A stretch of DNA of 64,000 nt. Origin: Psychrobacter sp. 5A.1. GTDB lineage: Bacteria; Pseudomonadota; Gammaproteobacteria; Pseudomonadales; Moraxellaceae. Every line of letters starts with the position of its first letter. Position 1 is the stretch's first letter. The notes under the pieces are model-generated. The model searched no databases and was not told the DNA's origin. It saw only the letters and a list, made by a program, of their open reading frames with translations. The stretch covers positions 1 through 64,000 of the forward strand of contig NZ_JASDDJ010000009.1 of assembly GCF_030407455.1 (NCBI RefSeq), in the 5' to 3' direction. The position numbers and the translations under genes are program-made. Below, in pieces: positions 53,215 through 61,347 of this stretch.

Positions 53215-53478
53215 TTACAAAAAAGGGTTGTCAATATTTTTATCCAGCTGGTCATTATTTTCTTTTGACTTAGCTTCATTGCTGCTATATATATTTTCGT
53301 CTTCGAATGCTTTTATGATTTTGCCTGACAGCTCATGTAGCTGCTGGGCTTGCTTATACCCCAATTCACTCAGCATTAGATCAATATCACCATATATAAT
53401 GATTTTGTCCTTCTGATTTTCAATAATAAGGTCACCTATCTGCATGCTTTGGTGATCGTTGGCGAATGGTTCAATCAT
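53215..53478 (-). CDS. Hypothetical 87-residue protein
   Basis: Not recognised. A small acidic protein with a beta-type N-terminal half (MQIGDLIIENQKDKIIIYGD), an amphipathic helix with GYKQAQQLHELSGKIIKAFE, and a polar, probably disordered C-terminal 25 residues. AAGGA seven bases before the ATG makes it a credible gene. No membrane segment or signal. It lies 71 bp downstream of nothing co-directional except the nuclease gene to its left in genome order (it is transcribed away from tRNA-Ser). Confidence 0.6.
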   Translation of the reverse strand: MIEPFANDHQSMQIGDLIIENQKDKIIIYGDIDLMLSELGYKQAQQLHELSGKIIKAFEDENIYSSNEAKSKENNDQLDKNIDNPFL

Positions 53479-53549
53479 GTGTTTATCCTTATTATTAATA
53501 GCATCTTATTTTTCCAAAACTAGGCTGTGTCCTAGGGTATGGTCACAGT

Positions 53550-54443
53550 TTATGCCTGTAACTGTGCAATTAACCACTCCAAAATAGCCCACACAAACAG
53601 CATCCAATCAGGCTCTTTTTCTGGCTCATCAGGTAGCTCCGAGCTGTCACCCGCCTTTAGTGGTAAATCAAAGGCTTGTGACTTGGATTGATTATCTAGC
53701 ATTGGTAAGACGTCAATGCCTATCTCAGTGGTTAGCTCATCGATACTAATAATGTCGATGCGTTCCGATTCATCATTTGGTGCGTAATATACGCCTGCTT
53801 GATTGGTCGCTGGGATATACACTGCCTTAAAAAAATGGCTAGGCACAATCACACGGTTGGCGAGCTGCTTGGGTTTTTTATTGGTAAATGCTACCCCTGT
53901 AATGGTATAGACTTCACCATATTGCTGCGTTAAATACCGAGTGGCAGACTCGATATTACGCCAAATATAGCGATTATTACGAGGGGACTGCGGGGCAATA
54001 TTGGCCAGACTAAAGCTATCATATTGTTGGCTTCGATTGGCCATATTGGCATTGGGTGCTAGATGTCCTCGATCGTAGCCAGACTTTGAGTAGTCAGATA
54101 ATGAGGCGCGTGCGGACTCTGGAAGCTTACTTTCTTCATGAAAGCTGTCTTCACGATCGATTTGCTTGGCTTGTTGCAAACGCTTGCGATCCAAATACTC
54201 TGCCGACCAAAGCGGTGTACGCGACACGCCAGAATACATAACGGCAAAACCGTCCATGCACAGTGCTTGTGCCTCTTTATTTAGTTTGGTATTGGTAAAT
54301 TCAGGGTAGACACCACCATAAAAGGACTCGCTACATTGGGTAAAGTCATCAGCATATGCTTGGGTGATGCCCATCGTGACAATCAAAACTGTCATCAGCA
54401 TACTATTGTTAAATCGGTACTTGAGCCTGCTAAAACGTATCAT
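53550..54443 (-). CDS. Exported DNA/RNA non-specific endonuclease
   Basis: A 297-residue NUC1/Serratia-nuclease type enzyme. The signal peptide ends QAYA-DDF (about residue 31). The catalytic motif is YDRGHLAPNANM with His127, followed by the metal-binding asparagine region NIAPQSPRNNRYIW. These beta-beta-alpha-metal nucleases cut DNA and RNA without sequence preference. Export points to nucleic-acid scavenging, biofilm turnover or competition. The C-terminal 60 residues are acidic and end in a hydrophobic stretch (WMLFVWAILEWLIAQLQA) that could anchor the protein to a membrane. It lies on the minus strand, starting about 130 bp from tRNA-Ser. Confidence 0.88.
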   Translation of the reverse strand: MIRFSRLKYRFNNSMLMTVLIVTMGITQAYADDFTQCSESFYGGVYPEFTNTKLNKEAQALCMDGFAVMYSGVSRTPLWSAEYLDRKRLQQAKQIDREDSFHEESKLPESARASLSDYSKSGYDRGHLAPNANMANRSQQYDSFSLANIAPQSPRNNRYIWRNIESATRYLTQQYGEVYTITGVAFTNKKPKQLANRVIVPSHFFKAVYIPATNQAGVYYAPNDESERIDIISIDELTTEIGIDVLPMLDNQSKSQAFDLPLKAGDSSELPDEPEKEPDWMLFVWAILEWLIAQLQA

Positions 54444-54572
54444 TCAACTTTCAACCATTTATACTTGTCATTACGTACCTGCTATCCTAGCAGGCGGTTA
54501 CCAATAAATAAAGATAGCACGCAAGTCGTGACATTTTAAATGGCATCCGCTATACTGAGCCAGTCAAAAAAC

Positions 54573-54663
54573 GGTGAAGTGGGTGAGTGGCTGAAACCGC
54601 ACGCCTGGAAAGTGTGTATGCGTTAATAGCGTATCGAGGGTTCGAATCCCTCCTTCACCGCCA
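54573..54663 (+). tRNA. tRNA-Ser (anticodon GGA)
   Basis: A 91-nt class II tRNA with encoded CCA. Acceptor GGTGAAG pairs with CTTCACC, the anticodon stem CACGC/GTGTG holds loop CTGGAAA with anticodon GGA, a long variable arm follows (TATGCGTTAATAGCGTA), and the T arm reads GAGGGTTCGAATCCCTC. It decodes UCC and UCU. Confidence 0.97.
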
Positions 54664-54743
54664 ATCTTATTCTGTTTATCAAAGCATTAGTTTTCCTACC
54701 TTGTCCCAAACACTCCTATACCCCTCTGAAAACCTTTGTAAAT

Positions 54744-54764
54744 AACGCTTCTAGCGTTTTTTTT
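54744..54764 (+). terminator. Terminator after tRNA-Ser
   Basis: AACGCT-TCT-AGCGTT followed by a run of T, 80 bp after the tRNA. The remainder of 54664-54997 shows no supported gene. Confidence 0.8.
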
Positions 54765-54997
54765 ATGCCTGCTATTTTCCCAATCTATCCGAACATAACT
54801 CATCTATCCCCTGGCTTGTGTTGGTCTATTCGCCATTGTCTATTACTCCTATCCCCCTCAATTAAATCAAAACAATCCTTTTTATACTTTCAATATCGTC
54901 TTGATGGATGTGGCGGGCGGGCATTTCATTATGAGGTTTTCTTAAAATAGTGTAACATTTGTTGATTAATAATTTTAAAATAGAAAGAAGATCATTG

Positions 54998-55372
54998 ATG
55001 ATTACAGATAACGCAAAACTGATAAACGTGGAACAATTAATGTCCGCAAAAGAGTTAGAAGTCTGGCTAAGTACCTACCAAGACTATCAAGAAAAAGAAA
55101 AACAGCTGCGGATTGTTGGATTTACGGTTATGGCAGGGTATGGACTTACTCAAGCGTTATTCAATTCATGGCAGACCAAAGAACTATTTATAGGATTAAG
55201 CTTACTATTGCTGTGTGTCTTAATCTATCCTATTTTTATGTCTTTAAAATCATCTACTTCTGTAAATAAAGTTATAAGACTATTGGCAGAAGAGAAAGGG
55301 CTTGATCATAAATTATTACGTAAAAGTTTTAGCCAGTACGCAATAGATACCGTTGGTGGCAAAGGGATTTAG
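54998..55372 (+). CDS. Hypothetical two-helix membrane protein with a MITE-derived stop
   Basis: Not recognised. A 124-residue protein with a charged N-terminal helix region (LMSAKELEVWLSTYQDYQEKE) and two membrane helices (about 50-68 and 74-95) joined by a short loop, then a basic cytoplasmic tail. AAGAAGA precedes the chosen ATG; a start 13 codons earlier is possible. The final TAG at 55370-55372 is the left end of a family-1 MITE, so the protein may be shortened relative to its relatives. Confidence 0.6.
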   Translation: MITDNAKLINVEQLMSAKELEVWLSTYQDYQEKEKQLRIVGFTVMAGYGLTQALFNSWQTKELFIGLSLLLLCVLIYPIFMSLKSSTSVNKVIRLLAEEKGLDHKLLRKSFSQYAIDTVGGKGI

Positions 55373-55543
55373 GGCGTGTCCTCAATTCAATCGATAGTTA
55401 TCTAAATGGGTTAAAAATGGCTAAATCTTGCCAAACGGTGTCAAATAGCTGACTAATATCTCGATATTATCTGCGCTATTTTCCTTGTTTGACTGCGATT
55501 TATCTCATTTTTATTACCATTTTTAAAATGAGGACACGCCCTA
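55370..55543. mobile_element. MITE family 1, near-complete copy C
   Basis: A 174-bp element with ends TAGGGCGTGTCCTCA and TGAGGACACGCCCTA, the same length as copy B but with a diverged interior that is closer to the decayed copy at 24627 (CGATATTATCTGCGCTATTTT). Its first bases end the upstream gene, and its right end is 37 bp before the next gene. Confidence 0.88.
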
Positions 55544-55580
55544 GACCAAACATCAAAAATTTTGTGATAAGGAATCATAA

Positions 55581-56279
55581 GTGAAAACGTTAGGATTATA
55601 CATAGCAGCAGCATTAACGCTAACAGCATGCGCCACAAGTATGAATACGGGAATAACGAGTAATAACGGCAGTCAAACTGTGACTGAATTCCCCGTTGAG
55701 ACCGCCCTGCTGAATATCTATACCAAAGCACGTGCTGATACCCTGATACCAGCCAATGACAATCAAAATACAGTGCTTGAGATAAAAGTCGTTCCCAAAG
55801 GGTCAATGATATTCAACAATCATCAGGTACAAAGTGCCGAAACTACTTATACTATAAAGTCAGATGGCATCATCGATCAGCAGCTCATATCGGTCAATTA
55901 CTACACCCTAAACCCTGTAAAGTTCTATGGTTTTACCGACAGCCTAGGGCTGTATTCAATCGCTGAGCAAACCGCTGATATGCCCAAGATGGCTGCTATA
56001 GGAGCGTCAAGCGAGCTCATTACCGAGAATGTCTATAACAGTAGCGAGCAAGATGTACTGGTCGATAGCTACACCCAGAGTTGGTCACTATCTCGCGCTA
56101 GTACAGATACCGCATGGTTCTGTATAAGCACTTTAGCTAACCCAGTAACACGAGATCCTCATAGCAAAAACTCAGACTGCCATCTAATCAATGCTCAAGG
56201 CGATCTATTGAGTGGTAAATTTATGGACACCTACCTATCAGATAGCGGTATTAAGAAGATAATTTACAACAGTCAATAA
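55581..56279 (+). CDS. Hypothetical lipoprotein
   Basis: A 232-residue predicted lipoprotein starting from GTG, with signal MKTLGLYIAAALTLTAC and lipobox LTAC (Cys17). The mature part is beta-rich (TVLEIKVVPKGSMIFN, ETTYTIKSDGIIDQQLISVNYYTLNPVKFYGF) and not recognised. The ribosome site is AAGGA. Promoter elements may come from the MITE directly upstream. A short remnant of a second copy of its 5' end follows at 56293. Confidence 0.65.
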   Translation: MKTLGLYIAAALTLTACATSMNTGITSNNGSQTVTEFPVETALLNIYTKARADTLIPANDNQNTVLEIKVVPKGSMIFNNHQVQSAETTYTIKSDGIIDQQLISVNYYTLNPVKFYGFTDSLGLYSIAEQTADMPKMAAIGASSELITENVYNSSEQDVLVDSYTQSWSLSRASTDTAWFCISTLANPVTRDPHSKNSDCHLINAQGDLLSGKFMDTYLSDSGIKKIIYNSQ

Positions 56280-56292
56280 TAGGATAGCTACT

Positions 56293-56350
56293 GACAAGGA
56301 TCGATATGAAAGCGCTAGGATTGTGTACATTATTAGCTCCTTACCATTAG
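56293..56350 (+). pseudogene. Remnant of a duplicated lipoprotein gene start
   Basis: GACAAGGATCGAT then ATG (56306) and MKALGLCTLLAPYH, ending at TAG (56348-56350). Both the ribosome-site region and first codons mirror the start of the upstream lipoprotein gene (GATAAGGAATCAT then MKTLGLY). No further similarity was seen up to the YdcF gene; 56351-56625 shows nothing else. Confidence 0.5.
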
Positions 56351-56625
56351 AGACTCCTAATGCTAGCACTCAGCCTTCCTTGCTAACTATTTAAACAATA
56401 AGAAAAAAACTGGATTTCCCCGAGTGTATCGAAAACTCATTTACTGCTTTGCAAACTCAAAGGGTGGTACATACGCAAGGGTTCTATACAAACAAGATTT
56501 ATTGGGTCTGAGAAATCCATACCCTATCCATCTATCATAATGTACGCCTGTGATAATCTTAGACTCAGCACTTTTAAAACCATTCTCCAATATATTGGTT
56601 ATCTACATACAAGCGTATTATTTCT

Positions 56626-57420
56626 ATGTCAAAAGCATTACTTACTAGCACTCGTGTCATCTTATTCACCATCGGTATCGTAATCATCGTTGATTGTGTT
56701 GCATTAATGGCTATCGGTAAAATTAATTTTGGCTCAGTAGTACCACTGCTATTGGGGATTATCTTTGTCGCTCATGGGCTGTTTTGGCATGCCATTCGCA
56801 GATTTTTTGGCCGAAACCATTGGTTAAATCGTTTATGGTATGGACTGTGGGCTGTGTTTACAATTTGGCTCATCAGCTTTGGGCTTTTCATCTGGTCACT
56901 TCAGCAGCAAATTACGCTTAGCATGCAGCCAGCACCGACTGTAACAGCGATTATTATATTGGGCTCGGGGACAGTGGCAGGCAAACCCACACCGACCCTC
57001 GCCAAGCGTCTAGATACCGCTGTACCACTGATCAAATCACAGCCTAGTGCATTGGTGATAACCAGTGGTGGCGTTGGCTTTCAGCGTACACGTAGCGAGG
57101 CTGATATTATGGCAACGTACTTACACGATTCACATGACATCGCGTTTGAGCGTATTTTACAAGAAGGTAAAAGTACCAGTACCGAAGAGAACTTAGCCAA
57201 TAGCCGAGATATATTAGAAGAAAAAGGACTCTCTATCACTGATCCCATCGCTATCGTGACCAGCGACTTTCATACCGTCCGCGCAGCCAGTATCGCCAAG
57301 CATCAAGGCTATCAGCAGCCTATCACCGTCGCCAGTTCTACGCCTTTGTCCATTCGCTATAATGCTTGGTTTCGTGAATATTTTGCTTTCGTTAGTGGTT
57401 GGCTATTAGGAGAGTATTGA
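56626..57420 (+). CDS. YdcF family (DUF218) membrane protein
   Basis: A 264-residue protein with three N-terminal membrane helices (about 8-28, 35-57 and 72-92) and a DUF218 domain: VTAIIILGSGTVAGKPTPTL, ALVITSGGVGFQRTRSEADIM, the conserved STSTEENLANS, and IAIVTSDFHTVRAASIAK. Such proteins (YdcF, SanA, ElyC) are linked to envelope integrity, and by membrane layout this one is nearest ElyC/YdcF. Reaction unknown. Convergent with rlmA, 60 bp apart. Confidence 0.85.
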   Translation: MSKALLTSTRVILFTIGIVIIVDCVALMAIGKINFGSVVPLLLGIIFVAHGLFWHAIRRFFGRNHWLNRLWYGLWAVFTIWLISFGLFIWSLQQQITLSMQPAPTVTAIIILGSGTVAGKPTPTLAKRLDTAVPLIKSQPSALVITSGGVGFQRTRSEADIMATYLHDSHDIAFERILQEGKSTSTEENLANSRDILEEKGLSITDPIAIVTSDFHTVRAASIAKHQGYQQPITVASSTPLSIRYNAWFREYFAFVSGWLLGEY

Positions 57421-57480
57421 TGCTAGCTATATTCTCGTCATCAGCACAGTACCTCTATATAGACACACCGTTATAAGAAA

Positions 57481-58431
57481 CTATTTATCAGACGATTTTC
57501 GCAACACATAAACCACAAACTTTGCCTCAGTATTGAACGCTTCTGTTTCAACGGCTGCTAGTAATGCTTTTCTTTTTTCGCTACGGGCACGGTATGCATA
57601 GGGCGTCATGGTCATTAAATCAGCCAAATCATCTGCTGATAAGGTCAGCTCTGTACTGACACGATGAGTGTCTATTAGCGTAAAGTAAGGGGCTAATTCT
57701 TGCAAAAATTTATCAGAATCATGCTCACGCACGCTATCAAATAAGGCATCACGCATCGTTGCTAGATGTCCTATGTCAGGCTTGGCAATGATTAAATAAC
57801 CATCATCAGCCAACACTTCAGCAAAAGCCTCAGGCAAAATGGGGCTAAAGATACTACTGATGCCCGTCATACTATGAGGACGTAATGGTAGGTGCGCGGC
57901 GCTAGTCACCAGTGGGTAGATTACTGTCGTCTGGGTAGATGGTTGTTCGTTTTGTTGATACCACAATTGACCTGCCATTTTGCTCACTTTGGCCAATTCA
58001 ACCACAGCAGGCTTACTGATATCAGCAGCGATGAGAGTGTCTATGGCATCCAATCCCAGTTGCGCCATTGCCTGCGTGTAGTAGCCTTCTCCGCAGCCAA
58101 TATCAAGCCAATTGACCGACTTACTCTTATGATCACCTACTTGTTTATCTTGATACAACAATTCCGTCATTTTTTGGCTAATGAGACCCTGTAACGATGC
58201 GTAGTGTCCATGGTTCAAAAACCGCTTACGTGCATCGATAGATTCTTGGCTGTCACCAGGCGCTTTAGATTTTTTTTGCTGCACAGGCAACAGATTGACA
58301 TAGCCTTGACGAGCAACATCAAAAGGGTGCGAGGTCTGCTTAGGATGCAAACGACCATCACAGCGCCAAGTATCTGCGGCGGGCTTTAGTGGTGACTGAC
58401 AAAGTGGACAAATAAATAAGGGCACAGGCAT
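57481..58431 (-). CDS. rlmA: 23S rRNA (guanine-N1)-methyltransferase, RlmA family
   Basis: A 316-residue enzyme that methylates G745 (RlmA-I type) of 23S rRNA. The N-terminal zinc module has FICPLCQSPL and WRC..H ligands; HPFDVARQGYVNLLP and the conserved KAPGDSQESIDARKRFLNHGHY follow, then the SAM-binding LDIGCGEGYYTQAMAQ near residue 110. Longer than E. coli RlmA (269), mostly by loop insertions. The start at 58431 gives the family N-terminus. Gram-negative G745 specificity is inferred. Confidence 0.88.
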   Translation of the reverse strand: MPVPLFICPLCQSPLKPAADTWRCDGRLHPKQTSHPFDVARQGYVNLLPVQQKKSKAPGDSQESIDARKRFLNHGHYASLQGLISQKMTELLYQDKQVGDHKSKSVNWLDIGCGEGYYTQAMAQLGLDAIDTLIAADISKPAVVELAKVSKMAGQLWYQQNEQPSTQTTVIYPLVTSAAHLPLRPHSMTGISSIFSPILPEAFAEVLADDGYLIIAKPDIGHLATMRDALFDSVREHDSDKFLQELAPYFTLIDTHRVSTELTLSADDLADLMTMTPYAYRARSEKRKALLAAVETEAFNTEAKFVVYVLRKSSDK

Positions 58432-58513
58432 CTCAAAGTGATAGCAATAAGAGAGACATTTTAACAAAGTTCAAGCTCAGTAAGTAAGAAAAGGCACTGT
58501 CAATCAAGCAACA

Positions 58514-58549
58514 AAAAAGCCACCTCAGATGTGTTTGAGGTGGCTTTTT
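58514..58549 (-). terminator. Terminator of the ftsI-murE-murF-mraY unit
   Basis: AAAAAGCCACCTCA and TGAGGTGGCTTTTT form a perfect 14-bp stem with an 8-nt loop, 48 bp after the mraY stop. It marks the end of this half of the division and cell-wall cluster. Confidence 0.92.
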
Positions 58550-58596
58550 GATGCGATATAGCGCTATTAACGCAATATCAATTGGCTATGATTGTA

Positions 58597-59715
58597 TTAA
58601 CGTAGCTTTAACGTCATCAATCCAAGGATCACAAGGATGATGGCAATAATCCAAAACCTTGCCACCACTTGCGTCTCTTTCCAGCCAATTTCTTCAAAGT
58701 GATGATGTAATGGTGCCATACGGAAAACACGTTTTTTGCGCAGCTTATATGACCCTACTTGCAGCATAACAGACAGCGCTTCAGCGACAAACAGTCCACC
58801 CATAATCGCAAAGGCAATCTCTTGACGAGTCATAACCGCAATCGTACCGAGCATCGCACCAAGGGCAAGTGCGCCGACATCACCCATAAATACCTGTGCC
58901 GGATGTGCATTGAACCATAAGAAACCAAGTCCTGCCCCAATCATCGAGCCACAGACAATGAGCACTTCAGAGTTGTAAGCAATATAAGGCACATGCAAGT
59001 AATCAGCAAAGCGTACATCACCTGATACATAAGCCATCGCTCCTAAACCTGCCGCAACCAAAACCACTGGCAAGATTGCTAAGCCATCCAAGCCGTCGGT
59101 TAAATTGACCGCGTTAGAAGCCCCATTAATCACAAAATAAGTAAAGATAATAAAGCCAATACCAAAAGGCACTGCTGAAAATGGAATTATCCAATCTTTG
59201 AATACGGGTAGTAATAAATCCTGCATCTCGCGGGTAGTTGCGATATCTGGTTGTAATGTGGCGATATAATACAAAGACATACCCACGAATAACGCGCCCA
59301 TAGACAACCAAAAATACTTTTTGCGGGCAATTAAACCTTTTGGGTTTTTGTACTTAATTTTAAGCCAATCATCGGCCCAACCAACCGCGCCAAAGATAAT
59401 CATGACAACGAGCAAAATCCAAACATAGGGATTGTCTAAACGTGCCCATAGTAAAGTCGATATCCCAATGGCGCTTAAAATTAATACCCCACCCATGGTT
59501 GGTGTACCCGTCTTCGCCAAATGCGACTGAGGCCCATCACTACGAATCGCTTGACCATATTTGAGCGCGCGCAGGTGCCGAATGACGCGTCCACCAAACA
59601 TCATGCTAAATACAAGGGCGGTAACAACCGCAAGCAGTGCTCGCAGTGTCAACGAAGAAACCGCAGAAAACGGCGTATAATACTGGCCAAGCCAGCCGAA
59701 CAACCAAACTAACAC
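58597..59715 (-). CDS. mraY: Phospho-N-acetylmuramoyl-pentapeptide transferase
   Basis: A 372-residue enzyme with ten helices that makes lipid I. Seen are [11 protein letters not shown], the aspartate pair in [44 protein letters not shown], and the histidine loop [14 protein letters not shown]. Length is slightly above E. coli (360). The start is three bases after the murF stop. Confidence 0.98.
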   Translation of the reverse strand: MLVWLFGWLGQYYTPFSAVSSLTLRALLAVVTALVFSMMFGGRVIRHLRALKYGQAIRSDGPQSHLAKTGTPTMGGVLILSAIGISTLLWARLDNPYVWILLVVMIIFGAVGWADDWLKIKYKNPKGLIARKKYFWLSMGALFVGMSLYYIATLQPDIATTREMQDLLLPVFKDWIIPFSAVPFGIGFIIFTYFVINGASNAVNLTDGLDGLAILPVVLVAAGLGAMAYVSGDVRFADYLHVPYIAYNSEVLIVCGSMIGAGLGFLWFNAHPAQVFMGDVGALALGAMLGTIAVMTRQEIAFAIMGGLFVAEALSVMLQVGSYKLRKKRVFRMAPLHHHFEEIGWKETQVVARFWIIAIILVILGLMTLKLR

Positions 59716-59718
59716 CGC

Positions 59719-61164
59719 CTACTCCTCTACTAGCGCATGAATAAGTGTTTCCATTCCCATGGAACGAGAGCCTTTGAACAACACAGTACAAGGCTTAGCT
59801 TGTTGCGCTTGCAAATACGGCTGTAAATACTGTAATAAACTTTCTTTGTCGGCGAAGGCATGGGCGCTAATATCAGAAATCTCTTGCGCACCCGCAACGG
59901 TATAATTCGCATACTCACCCACACAGAGCAGCACATTGATACCGGTGGTGGCGATAGTACGGCCCAAGCTTTGATGCTCACTGACGGCCGCCTCTCCTAA
60001 CTCGCCGATATCACCCAGCACCATAATTTGCGTACCCGTTTGCGCAGCCAATACTTTGGCAGCGGCACGTACCGAATGCGGGTTGGCATTATAAGTATCA
60101 TCAATGAGACGATGCATACCAAGTATCTGACTGTTCAAACGGCCTTTGGCTGGGCGTGCATTTTCAAGCCCAATGACGATATCACTCACCGCAATATTTA
60201 GTGCGTGGGCACAAGCGGCAGCAGCCAAGGCATTATTGACATTGTGCTCGCCTGCTAATGGCAAATTGATATCATGAATTTGGCTACCGATATGTAGCTT
60301 AAACTCGCTACGTTCAGGCTCTACATCGAGATGGCTAGCACTAACGTCAGTATTACCAAAACCAATCACGTGAGACGTGTGCTTTTCAGCGATACGGCGC
60401 AATTGATTGGTAAAATCATCCTTATCAGGAACAATCGCAAACTGGTCATTGGTTAATATGCTATAAATCTCTGCTTTGGTCTGGCAAATGCCTTCACGGC
60501 TACCGAACTCACCCAGATGCGCTGTTCCGATGTTTAAGATACAGGCCACATCAGGGCGGACAATCTCAGTCGTATAAGCAATCTCACCAATATGGTTGGC
60601 GCCCAACTCTAAAATAGCATAGCGATGATGATCCGACAGCTCAAGCAGCATCATCGGTACACCCAAGTCATTATTTAAGTTGCCACGGGTAATCAGTGTC
60701 GGTGCCAATCGACCAAAGATACTGCCGAGCATTTCTTTGCAGGTGGTCTTGCCACTAGAGCCAGTAATGGCAATCACGGTCAAGTCTTTATGCTGCTGGC
60801 GACGAAAAGCGGCCAATTGCCCTAGCGCCAAGCGTGTATCACTCACTACCAATTGCGGAATACTGTTTGGACTGGTGATAGGACGCGATACGATAGCAGC
60901 GATAGCACCTTGTGATGCGGCCATATCGATATAATCGTGACCATCAAAATTATCACCACTTAACGCCAAAAATATATCACCCGACTTTATCGTGCGAGTA
61001 TCAGTAGCAATGCGCTTACTGGCTAACGTTGGTGGCTCTGTGTCTGCGTGATTCTGTGGCAGCTGCCAATGACCATCGAGCGACGCGGTCGCGGCGAGCA
61101 GATTATCCATCTGCCAGATATAAAGCCCTTGCGACTGGACAGTATTATCGTTGTCGGCTGTCAT
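59719..61164 (-). CDS. murF: UDP-N-acetylmuramoyl-tripeptide--D-alanyl-D-alanine ligase
   Basis: A 481-residue Mur ligase that adds D-Ala-D-Ala. The ATP loop is VIAITGSSGKTTCKEML; also ALSGDNFDGHDYI in the N-domain, LILELGANHIGEIA-type segment (ILELGANHIGEIAY), and C-terminal IDDTYNANPHSVRAA and VLGDIGELGEAA. It lies between murE (182 bp upstream) and mraY. Confidence 0.97.
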   Translation of the reverse strand: MTADNDNTVQSQGLYIWQMDNLLAATASLDGHWQLPQNHADTEPPTLASKRIATDTRTIKSGDIFLALSGDNFDGHDYIDMAASQGAIAAIVSRPITSPNSIPQLVVSDTRLALGQLAAFRRQQHKDLTVIAITGSSGKTTCKEMLGSIFGRLAPTLITRGNLNNDLGVPMMLLELSDHHRYAILELGANHIGEIAYTTEIVRPDVACILNIGTAHLGEFGSREGICQTKAEIYSILTNDQFAIVPDKDDFTNQLRRIAEKHTSHVIGFGNTDVSASHLDVEPERSEFKLHIGSQIHDINLPLAGEHNVNNALAAAACAHALNIAVSDIVIGLENARPAKGRLNSQILGMHRLIDDTYNANPHSVRAAAKVLAAQTGTQIMVLGDIGELGEAAVSEHQSLGRTIATTGINVLLCVGEYANYTVAGAQEISDISAHAFADKESLLQYLQPYLQAQQAKPCTVLFKGSRSMGMETLIHALVEE

Positions 61165-61347
61165 AATGATTACCTTATATGATGACTACTTAATTTTTAT
61201 ACTTAACGATCAATGCGTTGATAATGTGAGTAGCAAACGCCAGCGGTTTATATAGTTGATTCAATTTACTAGAAGGTCAAGGCAACCCAGTGCAGATATA
61301 TAAATAATACGTCAGGCAAGGTTAGCGCTGTCATTCTTTTGGATTGG

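Noticed and set aside
54573-54663. tRNA-Ser as an integration site of a genomic island
   Set aside because: No duplicated tRNA 3' end and no integrase gene occur in the window, so an island boundary cannot be supported.
54765-54950. Open frame of 61 codons between tRNA-Ser and the two-helix protein
   Set aside because: Starts inside the terminator T-run, has no ribosome site and an implausible Cys/Ser/Pro composition.
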